From: Bacillus sp. JCM 19058
Lineage (GTDB): Bacteria > Bacillota > Bacilli > Bacillales_H > Bacillaceae_D
Direction of reading: 5' to 3'
DNA: 14,984 bases
Assembly (NCBI GenBank): GCA_001310555.1
Contig: BAXO01000117.1
Span: 1 to 14,984, forward strand
Numbering within the stretch: the stretch's first letter is position 1; each line of letters starts with the position of its first letter. Under the pieces are notes generated by a model. It did no database searches. It saw only the letters and a program-made list of their open reading frames with translations, and was not told the DNA's origin. Both the position numbers and the translations under genes were made by a program. Shown one piece after another: positions 1 to 7,948 of the stretch.

Positions 1-129
1 GCTCGTCCGTTACATACATCGAGAGCGACAGTTGAACGTCTAACTTTTCAGTATTGTTTTTATCACCGCTTTTTTTGGTATTCTTTAAGTAATAACTCAG
101 CCAAGAGATGTGAAACAGGGGGAGAAAAA

Positions 130-878
130 ATGGCGTGGTGGTTTTCGTATGTACACGATGGACCAACGTTTACATGGCTTGGGCCTGCTCATCTATCGGT
201 TCTTGTGCTCGTTAGTATATTGTGTCTAGGCCTTACGATCATGCGAAAAAGGATTCGTCAATCGGTTCGCATACAAGCGATGCTCCGCTATACAATGGTC
301 GCCACATTAATTGGGTTTGAGGCAGCTTATCAAAGCTGGTATCTCGTAAATGGCGTATGGGATATAAGCTTTGCCATGCCGCTCCACTTGAGCAGTATGA
401 CGTGGATCACGGCTGTGATCATGCTGCTTACTGGCCGGCAGCGCTGGTTCGAAATCACATTTTTCGCTGGTGTGGGCAGTGCCGCTCTGACTTTGATTAC
501 TCCGGACGTTGGGGGCTTTGGCTTCCCACACTTTCGCTTTTTTTCATTTCTTTATTACGCATGGACTTGTTATTGTTGCTGTTGTTTATATGCTTGCTGT
601 GCAACGTATGCGGGTGCAATTACGCTCGGTTTTTCGCGTTTGGCTTTTTTTTGAATTTGGCAGCAGCAATCATTTTTTCTGTTAACCTTTTGACTCCGAA
701 TGCAAACTATATGTACTTAATGAGAAAACCAGCAGGCCCTTCGCCATTTGACTGGTTTGGTCCGTGGCCGATTTATATATTCGTACTACAGCTCGTCTCG
801 CTTGCTCTCTTCCTTGCGATGTATGGCCTGTATCGGCTAGTTTTTTTCCCTAGCTATGCGATACCGACGAGCGCCTGA
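130..878 (+). pseudogene. YwaF-like TIGR02206 integral membrane protein, two frameshifts
   Basis: Uncharacterised polytopic membrane protein of the YwaF/TIGR02206 family; its role is unknown. The ATG at 130 follows a strong GGGGGAG ribosome site. Reading is open to about 540, shifts by one base, and shifts again near 650. Removing one T from the T7 run at 538-544 and one from the T8 run at 645-652 gives a continuous protein of about 248 residues, normal for the family, with about seven hydrophobic segments. Conserved family stretches then line up: PLHLSS near residue 86, PHFRFFHFFITHG across the first junction, NYMYLMRKP and DWFGPWP near the C-terminus. Uncorrected, the first frame ends at 654 in a cysteine-rich nonsense tail. 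Both lesions are +1 T in homopolymers, so sequencing error is as likely as true decay. The family call is confident; the disruption is directly seen. Confidence 0.85.
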
Positions 879-1048
879 AAGTTAGAGAGATTTCGCGCAA
901 TAAAAGCTTCATCTCAACCAACCTTTCTTGCTAAATTGATCGCAGTTTTTAGCGAATTGAGTCAGCCTGCTCCCCACATCCACTAGCAGCACACGAAACC
1001 TATTTCTTAAGAAAAAGGACATTTGGAGCACTATTCGGAAAACCTCAC

Positions 1049-1091
1049 GGCTGTCTAAGACGAAGAACTAATTCTTGCTAGTAGAACAGCC
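1049..1091 (-). terminator. Possible hairpin terminator at the end of the AbrB-like gene
   Basis: GGCTGT at 1049-1054 pairs with ACAGCC at 1086-1091, and an inner pairing AAGAA/TTCTT lies within the loop. The hairpin overlaps the stop codon of the minus-strand gene. On that strand it is followed by only a short run (GAGGTTTTCC), so termination would be weak. No other terminator is visible here. Confidence 0.3.
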
Positions 1092-1411
1092 TTCTCATTT
1101 TTGGATATGAAGACATGAAACGTGCTCCCCTTTACTAGTCTCATCGCCCTTTTTAATTCTATAGGAATGCGAATAGCTCCTCTATCGCTGATAACCATAA
1201 TATTTTCTGACGTTTCACCAGCCAATTCTCGAATCATAATCTCCTTTAATGTGTCCGTTGCACTCACCGCTACCTCAGTTCCAGAAATGAACGATAATCG
1301 TTGTCTTATTTTTACTGGAATCGTAATCGAATGTCTATAGTTTAGCGAACAAACCAACCCTGTTTTGCTCCATTCATCGCGCTTATTTTGCAAGAAACAC
1401 AGTTCATGCAT
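1055..1411 (-). CDS. Protein with two SpoVT/AbrB-like DNA-binding halves
   Basis: Probable DNA-binding transition-state-type regulator of 118 residues. The open frame extends up to 1486, but I chose the ATG at 1409-1411 because GAGGTG lies about six bases upstream; the longer N-terminus has no ribosome site. Two swapped-hairpin-like units are visible. One, around residues 22-65, contains the RHSITIPVKIRQRL pattern (compare the AbrB consensus ITIPKEIR). The second, around residues 70-113, contains DRGAIRIPIELKRAMRL followed by G(S/T)xxxVxIS and VLLARI. SpoVT and AbrB normally carry one such unit at the N-terminus and dimerise; here two copies lie in one short chain. The DNA target is not inferable. 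It is intact, on the strand opposite to its neighbours, and apparently monocistronic. Confidence 0.65.
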   Translation of the reverse strand: MHELCFLQNKRDEWSKTGLVCSLNYRHSITIPVKIRQRLSFISGTEVAVSATDTLKEIMIRELAGETSENIMVISDRGAIRIPIELKRAMRLVKGSTFHVFISKNEKAVLLARISSSS

Positions 1412-1575
1412 CACCTTCACCTCAGTTTCTAGCCTGATGTTGTTAGTATAAAGAGTAAATTTCAAGAAACTGTGAAGAACGAACACTTTAATTGAAATGA
1501 ATCGTTAATCCTTTTATCGAGAATTAGAAAAGTTAAGAGCAGTCATTAATTCGGCGTGCAAGCTTCAGCATTCGC

Positions 1576-1873
1576 AGGAGAGCAGCTCGGTCCGACGGGA
1601 GAGACCTGCGTTCCGACCGGAGAGGCTCGCGGTCCGATGGGAGAGCGGCTCACTTTCCGAAGGGAGTGGCTCGTGGTCCGATGGGAGAGCGGCTCACTTT
1701 TCGACGGGAGAGCGACTCGTTTCGACGGGAGAGGCTCGCGGTCCGACGGGAGAGGCTCACTTTCCGACAGGAGAGGCTCGCGTTTCAACGGGAGAGGCCC
1801 ACTTTTCGACGGGAGAGCGGATCGTTTCGACGGGAGAGGCCCACTTTTCGACGGGAGAGTGGATCGTTTCGAC
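1576..1873. repeat. Tandem repeat, 14 units of 21 nt (two of 23 nt)
   Basis: Fourteen head-to-tail units start at 1576, 1597, 1618, 1639, 1662, 1683, 1706, 1727, 1748, 1769, 1790, 1811, 1832 and 1853. Each begins with a form of GGGAGAG, has a variable middle (GCTCGCGGTC, GCTCACTTTC, CGGATCGTT or GCCCACTTTT), and ends with TTCGAC or TCCGAC. Units 4 and 6 are 23 nt; the rest are 21 nt. The last four alternate as two types (11=13; 12 and 14 differ by one base), so the newest expansion seems to have copied a 42-nt double unit. Because 21 is divisible by three and stops are rare in the unit, several frames on both strands stay open; I regard those ORFs as by-products. The block is clearly more GC-rich than its flanks. 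Confidence 0.95.
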
Positions 1874-2608
1874 GGTTGACATTCGCTGAGTCAGCTTCTG
1901 AAAAAAATAAGGATTTTTTTACATTCTTTTTTTCGGTTGACAAATTGCGTCAACTTCATCGTTTCTCCACATTCGACCATTACACTACTAGTGGTTGTAA
2001 AAAAAAGGTCGTACACTTCTTAGCATGCGATGAACAATGACTCGTTTTGGCATTTCTAGGAACGACTCGTTAAAGTCACAAAACTGTCCGAATGTAAAAA
2101 CAGGCTCAACCATAGCCCGAGCAACCATTCGATATGCTGGAATAGAGAAATCAGCAGATACTACACTTTTTGGAAATTGGCGGAACCAAGATCGTTGCTA
2201 TGCCTCTTTCATAGCATAAATAATGAAGTGAAACTCTCGCCAAAATTCCACTGTTTAACATAAATTTTAGTACGAGTCACACTAGCTGTCCTCGTGTTAA
2301 TAGGTATGGTCTTCATCTTAAACATTAAGGTAAGCAGGGATATTCTTATATCGCTTTAGTGAATTCAACTCTACCCTTGCACAAAGGTCGGGCTACCTTT
2401 CAAACAGCAGCACTTTGACTCGAACTCGATAGAACTTTCGTGAGGAGTATTTATTCCTTTCTTGCAATCCAGCGCTTTAATCTCAATCCTTGACTATGAG
2501 CGCTTTCTAGAAAATATAAAGTGGTGCTCGCCCTTGCCGGAGGCTAGGATAGAAAGCTCTCTTGATTATATTTATGCAGTTAGTAACGACAGAATATAAA
2601 AATGAGTG
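1874..2608. other. Region of about 735 nt without a recognisable gene
   Basis: AT-rich sequence between the tandem repeat and the next membrane-protein gene. It holds a doubtful minus-strand reading frame (listed separately, 1891-2212) and a short plus-strand stretch around 2269-2358 that would encode a hydrophobic segment, without a start or ribosome site. I recognise no family in either. From about 2360 to 2600 I see no long frame, hairpin with T-run, or repeat. It may be remnants of a decayed gene. Confidence 0.5.
1891..2212 (-). pseudogene. Doubtful decayed or frameshifted unknown ORF
   Basis: From an ATG at 2210-2212 the minus strand reads four codons, meets TAG at 2198-2200, and stays open to 1991. 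If one base is removed from the eight-base A/T run at 1999-2006, the same kind of correction that repairs other genes here, the frame continues to a stop at 1891-1893, giving about 106 residues. The composition looks protein-like, with aromatic-rich stretches such as SWFRQFPKSVVSADFS, but no family is recognised and there is no convincing ribosome site. It could be a chance open frame. Confidence is low. Confidence 0.2.
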
Positions 2609-2614
2609 ATGCCA

Positions 2615-3353
2615 ATGTACGACTTGTTTAATACGATTAGTCAGTTTTTTTTACGAACCATTGTCCAATTTATCTCGCGGAACTGAGCACATCCCTTTGT
2701 TATCTGCGTTCATTTTGGGGACGCTCGGCGCTGTCGTTCCGTGCCAACTGACAGGGAATATTGGGGCAATCACGCTATATGGAAACCGTTCGTTTCAAAA
2801 AAAATATTCCTTGGTGGGAAATCGTCTTTTATTTACTTGGAAAAATGGCTGTATTTTCAGGCTTAGGATTAGTTGTTTGGATGTTGGGATCTGAATTTCA
2901 AAGAGAACTTACTGGTTACCTTCCTTGGATTCGCAAATTGCTTGGGCCCGTACTCATCCTGATTGGGGTGTATTTAGTCGGCGCCATTAAAATTAACTGG
3001 ACATTTCCGTCCATGAAAAAAGAGAAAAAAACATCATTCTAATAGTAAGCTAGGAGCCTTTTTATTAGGAAGCAGCTTTTCTTTGGGATTTTGTCCAACG
3101 ATGTTTCTCCTGTTTTTCATGTTGCTCATGCCTATGGTACTGTCCACAAGTTACGGGGCAGTACTCCCAAGCGTCTTTGCTCTAGGAACGGCCCTTCCTT
3201 TTCTCATCGTCATCTTTATAATTTGGTATTTTGGCCTTAGCGGTTCCTTGCTGAAAAAAAAGCAGACAGATTGGTGGAGTTATCCAGCGATTTGCTGGAG
3301 GATTTATGATAATCCTCGGTATTCTTGATACAATTACCTACTGGTCCTTTTAG
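2615..3353 (+). pseudogene. DsbD/CcdA- or TauE-like membrane transporter, four frameshifts
   Basis: Polytopic membrane protein of the cytochrome-c-biogenesis/sulfite-exporter-like group (DsbD_2/UreH-type domain). Members move reducing equivalents or small anions across the membrane; the substrate here is unknown. Removing one base from each of four runs (T8 2645-2652, A8 2797-2804, A7 3025-3031, A8 3254-3261) joins all pieces into 244 residues starting MYDLFNTISQFF and ending ILDTITYWSF. About six hydrophobic helices result. Two hallmark cysteine motifs appear, VVPCQLTGN (Cys43) and GFCPTMF (Cys159), one in each half, as expected for the paired half-repeats of this superfamily. The ATG at 2615 was chosen because it keeps the conserved N-terminus; an ATG two codons upstream (2609) is also possible, and the ribosome site is weak. 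All lesions are +1 in long A/T runs. Confidence 0.8.
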
Positions 3354-3825
3354 GCGGATCCTTATTTTAGATCGTAAACAACAGCCAGTTGACAATGAGT
3401 TCGACTAGCCTTTTTCTTGCGCTCGGCATGAGAGTATCCTTGGTTGTGGTTACTTGATTTGGCTATTTGTTAAGGGAAGGAAAAACGGATTTTTAGAGGA
3501 CTGTTTGGAGGAAGGCAGCATTTATTTGTTCATCAAAATAACGCTCTCTCCTCCTGTTTCGAAGCTATTAAAGAACGCTTGAAAAGGATGAATTACATTA
3601 AACGGGGTTAGTCATTGAATCATTGCAGCACGTACCACATTTGAATATGTGATGAACTCTACTCTCCCCCATCCTCGTTCTACTTATCTAATAGTTCATG
3701 CAATAATAAATTCCTCACTATCTGAGCATTTCAAAATATTAGTCTGCAAAAATTTACCGTTCGTCGTTTATATCCTTTAAAAAAAGACTAACCTAATAAA
3801 AAAGACTAAAAAAAGGAGCATAACG
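3354..3825. other. Region of about 470 nt without a supported gene
   Basis: Plus-strand frames between 3395 and 3610 show pieces of protein-like sequence in different frames (a hydrophobic piece near 3400-3455, charged pieces near 3470-3610 ending at a TAG before 3612). They cannot be joined into one recognisable product, so this may be a decayed gene. From 3612 to 3770 I see nothing. At 3775-3812 the motif AAAAAAGACTAA occurs twice just before the ribosome site of the next gene. Confidence 0.4.
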
Positions 3826-4524
3826 ATGGACTTACTTTCAACAGCTGTCGAGCTATTAATAGGTTTTACTGCTTTACTCATTATGTTGAAAGTGTTGGGT
3901 AAAACCACTTTTTCTAAACTTACCCCCTTTGATTTTATTTCGGCGCTTATTCTTGGAGATCTAATTGGAAATGCCATTTACGAAGATGAAGCAAAGCAGG
4001 ATGGATTCTATTTTCAATTGCTGTATGGGGTACGCTAATCTTTTTAATGGAATGGTGCACACAGAAATTCCGAGGCACCCGTAAAATTTTAGAAGGAAAA
4101 CCTTCTATCATCATCCAAAATGGCATTATAGATAGACAGGAGTTGAAAAAAAACAAACTCGATCTGAATCAATTGCAACATTTACTTCGAAAGGCAAAAG
4201 TATTTTCTTTACGCGAAGTGGCCCATGCCATACTTGAAAATGACGGAACATTAAGTGTGATGAAAAAAATCAATGTATGAAACGCCTAATCTTACCGATA
4301 TGAAATTGCCACTCAAGCCCTCTTATCTTCCGATTACGATCATTAGTGATGGTGAAGTCGACTGGGAAAACCTGCAGAAGGCGGGATTTGATGAGGAGTG
4401 GCTGCGAAATCAGCTTCAAAATCTGGATATCGTTCGATTTAACGATGTATTCTATTTTGAATGGAAAGAAGACGAAGGTGTGTATCTCGAAAAAAATGTA
4501 AGGATTATTAACCGCTCTCTTTAA
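3826..4524 (+). pseudogene. DUF421 (YetF-type) membrane protein, two frameshifts
   Basis: Membrane-anchored DUF421 family protein, like B. subtilis YetF/YrbG/YdfS; in bacilli some relatives are spore-associated, but the function here is not established. The ATG at 3826 has AAGGAG seven bases upstream. Two corrections restore 232 residues, close to the usual family length. One base is missing around 4000-4005, after which ILFSIAVWGTLIFLMEW reads on. One A is extra in the A7 run at 4263-4269, joining SVMKK to YETPNLTDMKLPLKP. The N-terminal third holds three hydrophobic helices, including the conserved TPFDFISALILGDLIGNA. The remainder is the soluble domain with KPSIIIQNG, LRKAKVFSLREVAHAILE, DGEVDWENL and FYFEWKEDEG. 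A strong terminator follows, so it appears to be transcribed alone. Confidence 0.85.
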
Positions 4525-4547
4525 AAGTTCCCATGCTATTTATGGAG

Positions 4548-4600
4548 AAGAAAGGGTAGCAAACATGAACTACTTACTACCCTACCCCTTCTTTTTTTTA
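4548..4600 (+). terminator. Rho-independent terminator after the DUF421 gene
   Basis: AAGAAAGGGTAG at 4548-4559 pairs with CTACCCCTTCTT at 4582-4593 with a single mismatch; a run of eight T follows at 4592-4599. It lies 24 bases after the DUF421 stop and before the amidase gene. Confidence 0.8.
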
Positions 4601-4686
4601 TTTGATAAAAGAACTATTTATCTGATCACGTATTTTTCGACGCAAATCAATCAATAATATCTATTACTAAGTTTGCGCAAAGGGTG

Positions 4687-5377
4687 ATGGGGTTGTCTAA
4701 GGTCATGATGAAGTTATTCCTATGATTTGTCGTTTGCATTCCTGTTTTCCTGCCGATTCAAGCTAAGGCGAATACGTTCGTAAGACCGGATATTGTTATT
4801 GATGTTGGACACGGTGGAATTGATGGGAGAACCTCGTCAAATGGTGTTTTGGAGAAGAACCTTAATTTAGCATTAGGACTCAAACTACATCATGAATTAA
4901 AAAAAGAAGTCATTTCATGTTGGCATTACAAGGGTGCATGATTATGCATTAAGCGATGACAGGCCCTTTGATCGAATTAGCAGACATCAAAAGGATTTAA
5001 GACAACGCAAATTTATTGCCGATACTTTTAACCCTAAAATTTTTGTTAGTTTGCATGTGAATTGGTCCGCAAACAAAAAGCGTAGAGAACCTGTCGTTAT
5101 TTATCAAGTGAGTGATGAAAGCTTTCAACTCGCTCAAATCGTGCAAAATCATCTGAATGATTATTATGGCATGAGTAAGGCTCCACAAAAAGGAACAGCT
5201 TACTTTCTTATGAAGAATTTAGATATGCCGTCGATTATTGTAGAATTAGGTTATCTTAGTAATGCAGAAGATTTTCAACTGTTAGTTCAGGAGCATTCGC
5301 AGGATCAGTTAGTTGCCGCAATGGTTCAAGCTATAGAAGAATATTTTCTTGCCTTTCCATTTGATAATGAGGCATAG
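4687..5377 (+). pseudogene. N-acetylmuramoyl-L-alanine amidase (Amidase_3), nonsense codon plus frameshift
   Basis: Exported zinc amidase that would cleave the lactoyl-L-alanine bond of peptidoglycan; CwlD-like in size and architecture. Starting at the ATG at 4687 (AAAGGG close upstream), the frame encodes a hydrophobic signal peptide but contains TGA at 4723-4725 inside it. It then continues with PDIVIDVGHGGIDG and LEKNLNLALGLKLHHELKK. One extra A in the A7 run at 4899-4905 shifts the frame; without it the protein runs on through VGITRVHDYALSDDR to the stop at 5377, 229 residues in all. Expected metal and catalytic residues are present: His of GHGG, Glu of LEK, His of SLHVNW and Glu of IVELGYLSN. 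An ATG at 4705 is an alternative start but lies before the same stop codon. The stop could be a TGG or CGA misread, or real inactivation. Confidence 0.85.
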
Positions 5378-6009
5378 AGCACATATATTCTATGTATAGT
5401 CGATTCGTTCAGTTAACTCCTTTAGATTAGTGAACAATTTTACATTTCCTATTCAATTATAAGTAGAACATTCCACGAGACCCCCAATATCGAAGATTTG
5501 TATCATAAGTTATAAGCCGTTAGGATATTTAAACTTGATTATATTTCCCACTTGAATCAATTTCATCATTCAATGATTGAGCGTAAGATCCGAACACTAT
5601 CATTTGATCATTGATTTCCACTCTAGGTGGTCGCTTTCCGCGGGCGGCTGGTAAGCCTTCGTCGGGCAAAGCCCTCCTCGTCTTACCGGGGCCTTTCCTC
5701 CCGCAGGAGTCGACCACCTGCCGTTCCAATCTTTACAATTGCAATTAAAATAGCGAACCATTCTGTGTATTTCGGCTAATGATATTCGCATTTATTTCTG
5801 AAATAGGCATTTATGAAATAAAAGCATAAATAATCAAACGTTAATATAATACCGTTGTTAATAAACGATTCAGACTTATTGAACTTTGTTACAATACCTT
5901 TTCAACATCCTTTATTGAATTAAATTTCCCTTAAACGATAATTAGCTTTTATAAGTTTTTTTAAGAGAACAATGGTAGCAATAATGAGTTATTAAATTTA
6001 CCCACTCTC
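5378..6009. other. AT-rich intergenic region of about 630 nt containing one repeat
   Basis: No gene is visible. A GC-rich repeat (5611-5730, listed separately) interrupts otherwise AT-rich sequence. Both flanking genes end here (convergent), but I see no clear terminator with a T-run. A weak AT hairpin occurs around 5982-5995. Short frames crossing the repeat on the minus strand are by-products of it. Confidence 0.5.
5611..5730. repeat. Bacillaceae-type interspersed intergenic repeat
   Basis: A sharply bounded GC-rich island of about 120 nt. AGGTGGTCG at 5625-5633 and CGACCACCT at 5711-5719 form perfect 9-bp inverted ends. Just inside are the marks TTTCCGCGGGCGG and CCCGCAGGAGTCGACC; just outside, the minus strand reads GAGTGGAAATCAA. 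I recall closely similar elements scattered between genes of many Bacillaceae, but could not check this. It codes for nothing convincing and would fold into a long hairpin. It lies between convergent genes. Confidence 0.75.
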
Positions 6010-6531
6010 CTAATTGGAAAACTGAATCTCTTTTGTTTCCTTAAGAGCAGCAAAAGCATTCCCCATTACCTCATTATGATGAGCAATGATTTCTTTAGCA
6101 CTTAAGGCATCGGTATCCCATGTCCCGTGGGCATCTTTGACAAGCGTAACATGATAACCGAGACTAAATGCATGGCGACTCGTAGTATCTACACAATACT
6201 CGGTCTGATTTCCGACAATGACAAGATTTTGGATTTGCTTTGCTTTAAGTTTTTCGTGAAGTTCGGTTTCATGAATAGAATCCGGAGTCTGTTTTTGAAT
6301 CACTAGCTCTCCCTCATTTGGAGAAATTGAAGAATGAATTTCCCACGAAGGAGTTCCCGTTATGAATTCTTCATCATTATGTTGAACAAAGATGACAGGG
6401 ACGTTAGCAGTACGTGCCTTATGAATTAAGTGCTGAAGATTTCTAAGAAGCTGTTCACCTTCGTATATCGGATTAGGCTCGTCAAACATGGCATTTTGAA
6501 CATCAATAACCACCAAAGCAGCCTTTTGCAT
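6010..6531 (-). CDS. Isochorismatase-family cysteine hydrolase
   Basis: Cytoplasmic cysteine hydrolase of the isochorismatase-like superfamily, 173 residues. Members cleave amides (nicotinamidase-like) or isochorismate; the substrate cannot be told from sequence. The catalytic triad is visible: Asp10 in LVVIDVQNAM, Lys80 in VIQKQTPD and Cys113 in GNQTEYCVDTT, the last preceded by the usual VIVG strand. The frame also opens six codons earlier (ATG at 6549), but that ATG overlaps the ribosome site; AGGAG lies about ten bases before the ATG at 6531, so I take MQKAALVV as the start. The C-terminus carries the usual DAHGTWD segment. It is intact. The neighbour upstream on the same strand is AlkD, separated by about 270 nt that includes a GC-rich element, so co-transcription is uncertain. 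Confidence 0.88.
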   Translation of the reverse strand: MQKAALVVIDVQNAMFDEPNPIYEGEQLLRNLQHLIHKARTANVPVIFVQHNDEEFITGTPSWEIHSSISPNEGELVIQKQTPDSIHETELHEKLKAKQIQNLVIVGNQTEYCVDTTSRHAFSLGYHVTLVKDAHGTWDTDALSAKEIIAHHNEVMGNAFAALKETKEIQFSN

Positions 6532-6581
6532 TTTGAACACTCTCCTCATTAATTACAGTTCTACATTTTAACAAAAATCCC

Positions 6582-6765
6582 CCCAATTGCTTGCGAGAGC
6601 GTTTGGGCCTCGGGGAGCTTGTCTGGCGAGCATTCCGAAACGAAGCTTCTAGGTCGAGCTCCCCTACAGGTGAATCGAAGTCGTCGGTATGTGCCGCAAA
6701 TCGTCATTTCCCCCTCGAACTGCACGCGGACGAGCTCCGCGGATTCGGCTCCCCAGAGCCCCGTA
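6582..6765. repeat. GC-rich structured intergenic element, probably a dispersed repeat
   Basis: About 185 nt, much more GC-rich than the flanking genes, between two minus-strand genes. Hairpins visible: GGGGAGCT at 6612-6619 with AGCTCCCC at 6657-6664; CGCGGA at 6725-6730 with TCCGCG at 6736-6741 (loop of 5); GGCTC at 6747-6751 with GAGCC at 6756-6760 (loop of 4). Frames of 96-98 codons stay open on both strands, but none has family similarity or a ribosome site I trust. I believe similar blocks occur between genes of other bacilli; this is memory, not a search result. A structured RNA between the two genes is an alternative. Confidence 0.5.
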
Positions 6766-6798
6766 ACAAAGAAAATGAAAAATTGCACTTCTCTTTTT

Positions 6799-7506
6799 TT
6801 ACTTACCCAAGGACAGATAAAAATTCCTCGTCTCCTTGTCAAACTTTTCAATGGCATACCTCAATGTCACTCTGGGCATAGTGGTCGCATGTTCGTTCAA
6901 AAAACGTTTTAATGCTTGTTCATCCCGCTTACCGGCTTCACGTATCCAGCTGCCTACGGCTTTCTGGATCAATTCTTCTTTGTCATTGATCAGGATTTCA
7001 GCTATTTTAAACGTATCATCTATCTCTCCCTTTTTGATAAACGCATGCGTACTGACAATTGCCGTCCTCCGTTTCCATATGTTTTCAGAATGAGCTAAAT
7101 CATATAGGACTGCTCTTGGTTTATCAAGAAGATAAGTACCAACCACTGAAGGTGCAGAGCGATCGACAAAATCCCAGTTGTTAATTCGATCGTGTCTACG
7201 AATATACAAATCAAACAATGCTTCTCGTTTGTCATTTGAAAGCTTTTTTTGCTTTGCCTGATAATCCATGATACTGACAGCCCCCATCCTCACTTCATAA
7301 TAAGGACTTTCCAGCACCTTCTCGATTTCAGGCAAGGTCATGTCGATGAATTGTTTTGCAATTTGAAAAACCGTGCGCATGTTAAGCCCCAAACATAATG
7401 TACTAGAGTCAGAGCTTTTGAAAAACCGTTTCATTTTCTCCACATCCTGCTCGTTCCGATGCTTTTCCAATTCCTTGATAAAGTCTTGGGCTTTATAATC
7501 ACTCAA
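6799..7506 (-). CDS. AlkD-type DNA alkylation repair glycosylase
   Basis: DNA glycosylase of the AlkD family (HEAT-like repeats), 235 residues, the usual family length; relatives remove N3- and N7-alkylated purines without flipping the base. The family signature is clear: RINNWDFVDRSAP holds Trp111 and Asp115, matching the catalytic Trp109 and Asp113 of B. cereus AlkD, and WKRRTAIVST supplies the DNA-contacting arginine (Arg146 or Arg147, matching Arg148). Trp187 in VGSWIREAG also matches a conserved position. The start is a TTG at 7504-7506 with a GAGGGG ribosome site about ten bases upstream; no in-frame ATG exists nearby. The gene is intact although it contains one seven-base A/T run at 7254-7260. 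It has no obvious alkylation-response partner beside it. Confidence 0.92.
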   Translation of the reverse strand: MSDYKAQDFIKELEKHRNEQDVEKMKRFFKSSDSSTLCLGLNMRTVFQIAKQFIDMTLPEIEKVLESPYYEVRMGAVSIMDYQAKQKKLSNDKREALFDLYIRRHDRINNWDFVDRSAPSVVGTYLLDKPRAVLYDLAHSENIWKRRTAIVSTHAFIKKGEIDDTFKIAEILINDKEELIQKAVGSWIREAGKRDEQALKRFLNEHATTMPRVTLRYAIEKFDKETRNFYLSLGK

Positions 7507-7948
7507 TATTCGTCATCCCCTCTTTTCATTAATACTCCCAAAATTATAATATACCTCTGACCTAAAAAAATTATTATATTGCGGTTTTGTTGTATGTAAA
7601 CTCGCCAATGACCTTAATCTGACCACAAGGGTTATCGTCAATAATGTCAAGGCGAATTAAGCATTTTTATAGTTGTATTCTTTGGCTGCGATATAAGGGT
7701 TCGATCTAAGGTCGATTCGATGAAAAACCACTCTCCCGATTTGCCCTCGGTTTGTCATATTTTCAGCCTGTTAGCTATACTGAGGCCCTTCTCTTTAATT
7801 CTCATTTACGAAATAATTTGCCTTATCGTAAACTCATAGTAAGCAGCCAACATGAACGTTCACATAGAAAAGTAGTTATTGGGTCGCAAATGAGAAGGTG
7901 CAAAACCCAGCTTATATTGCCTGGGCAATTTCTTATTCACTAATATGC
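7507..7948. other. Region of about 440 nt without a supported gene
   Basis: It holds the promoter side of the AlkD gene and the end of the DinB gene. A plus-strand frame at 7752-7943 (63 codons) has no ribosome site and no recognised family, so I leave it uncalled. The stretch 7700-7800 looks more GC-rich than its flanks and may be a fragment of another dispersed repeat. A candidate terminator lies at 7902-7925. Confidence 0.4.
7902..7925 (-). terminator. Candidate terminator of the DinB-family gene
   Basis: CCCAG at 7906-7910 and CTGGG at 7921-7925 form a short stem with a ten-base loop. Read on the minus strand, the stem is followed by TTTTGC. It lies 24 bases beyond the DinB stop codon. 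The stem is short and the T-run only four, so it is a weak candidate. Confidence 0.4.

Noticed and set aside
1..129. Promoter TTGAAC near 32-37 for the YwaF-like gene
   Set aside because: No acceptable -10 hexamer at the right distance.
1546..2040. Overlapping ORFs of 80-124 codons across the tandem repeat on both strands
   Set aside because: They arise from a 21-nt period without stops; no ribosome site, low-complexity heptads in every frame.
5529..5791. Two minus-strand ORFs of 63-66 codons
   Set aside because: They lie on the inverted-end repeat and have repeat-derived composition, with no ribosome site or family.
5982..5995. AATAA/TTATT hairpin after the isochorismatase gene as a terminator
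   Set aside because: Only A-T pairs and no T-run on either side.
6561..6912. Three ORFs of 96-98 codons on both strands
   Set aside because: They are open because of the GC-rich element and overlap the end of the AlkD gene; none has family motifs.
7752..7943. Plus-strand ORF of 63 codons
   Set aside because: No ribosome site, no recognised domain, and it overlaps the probable terminator of the DinB gene.
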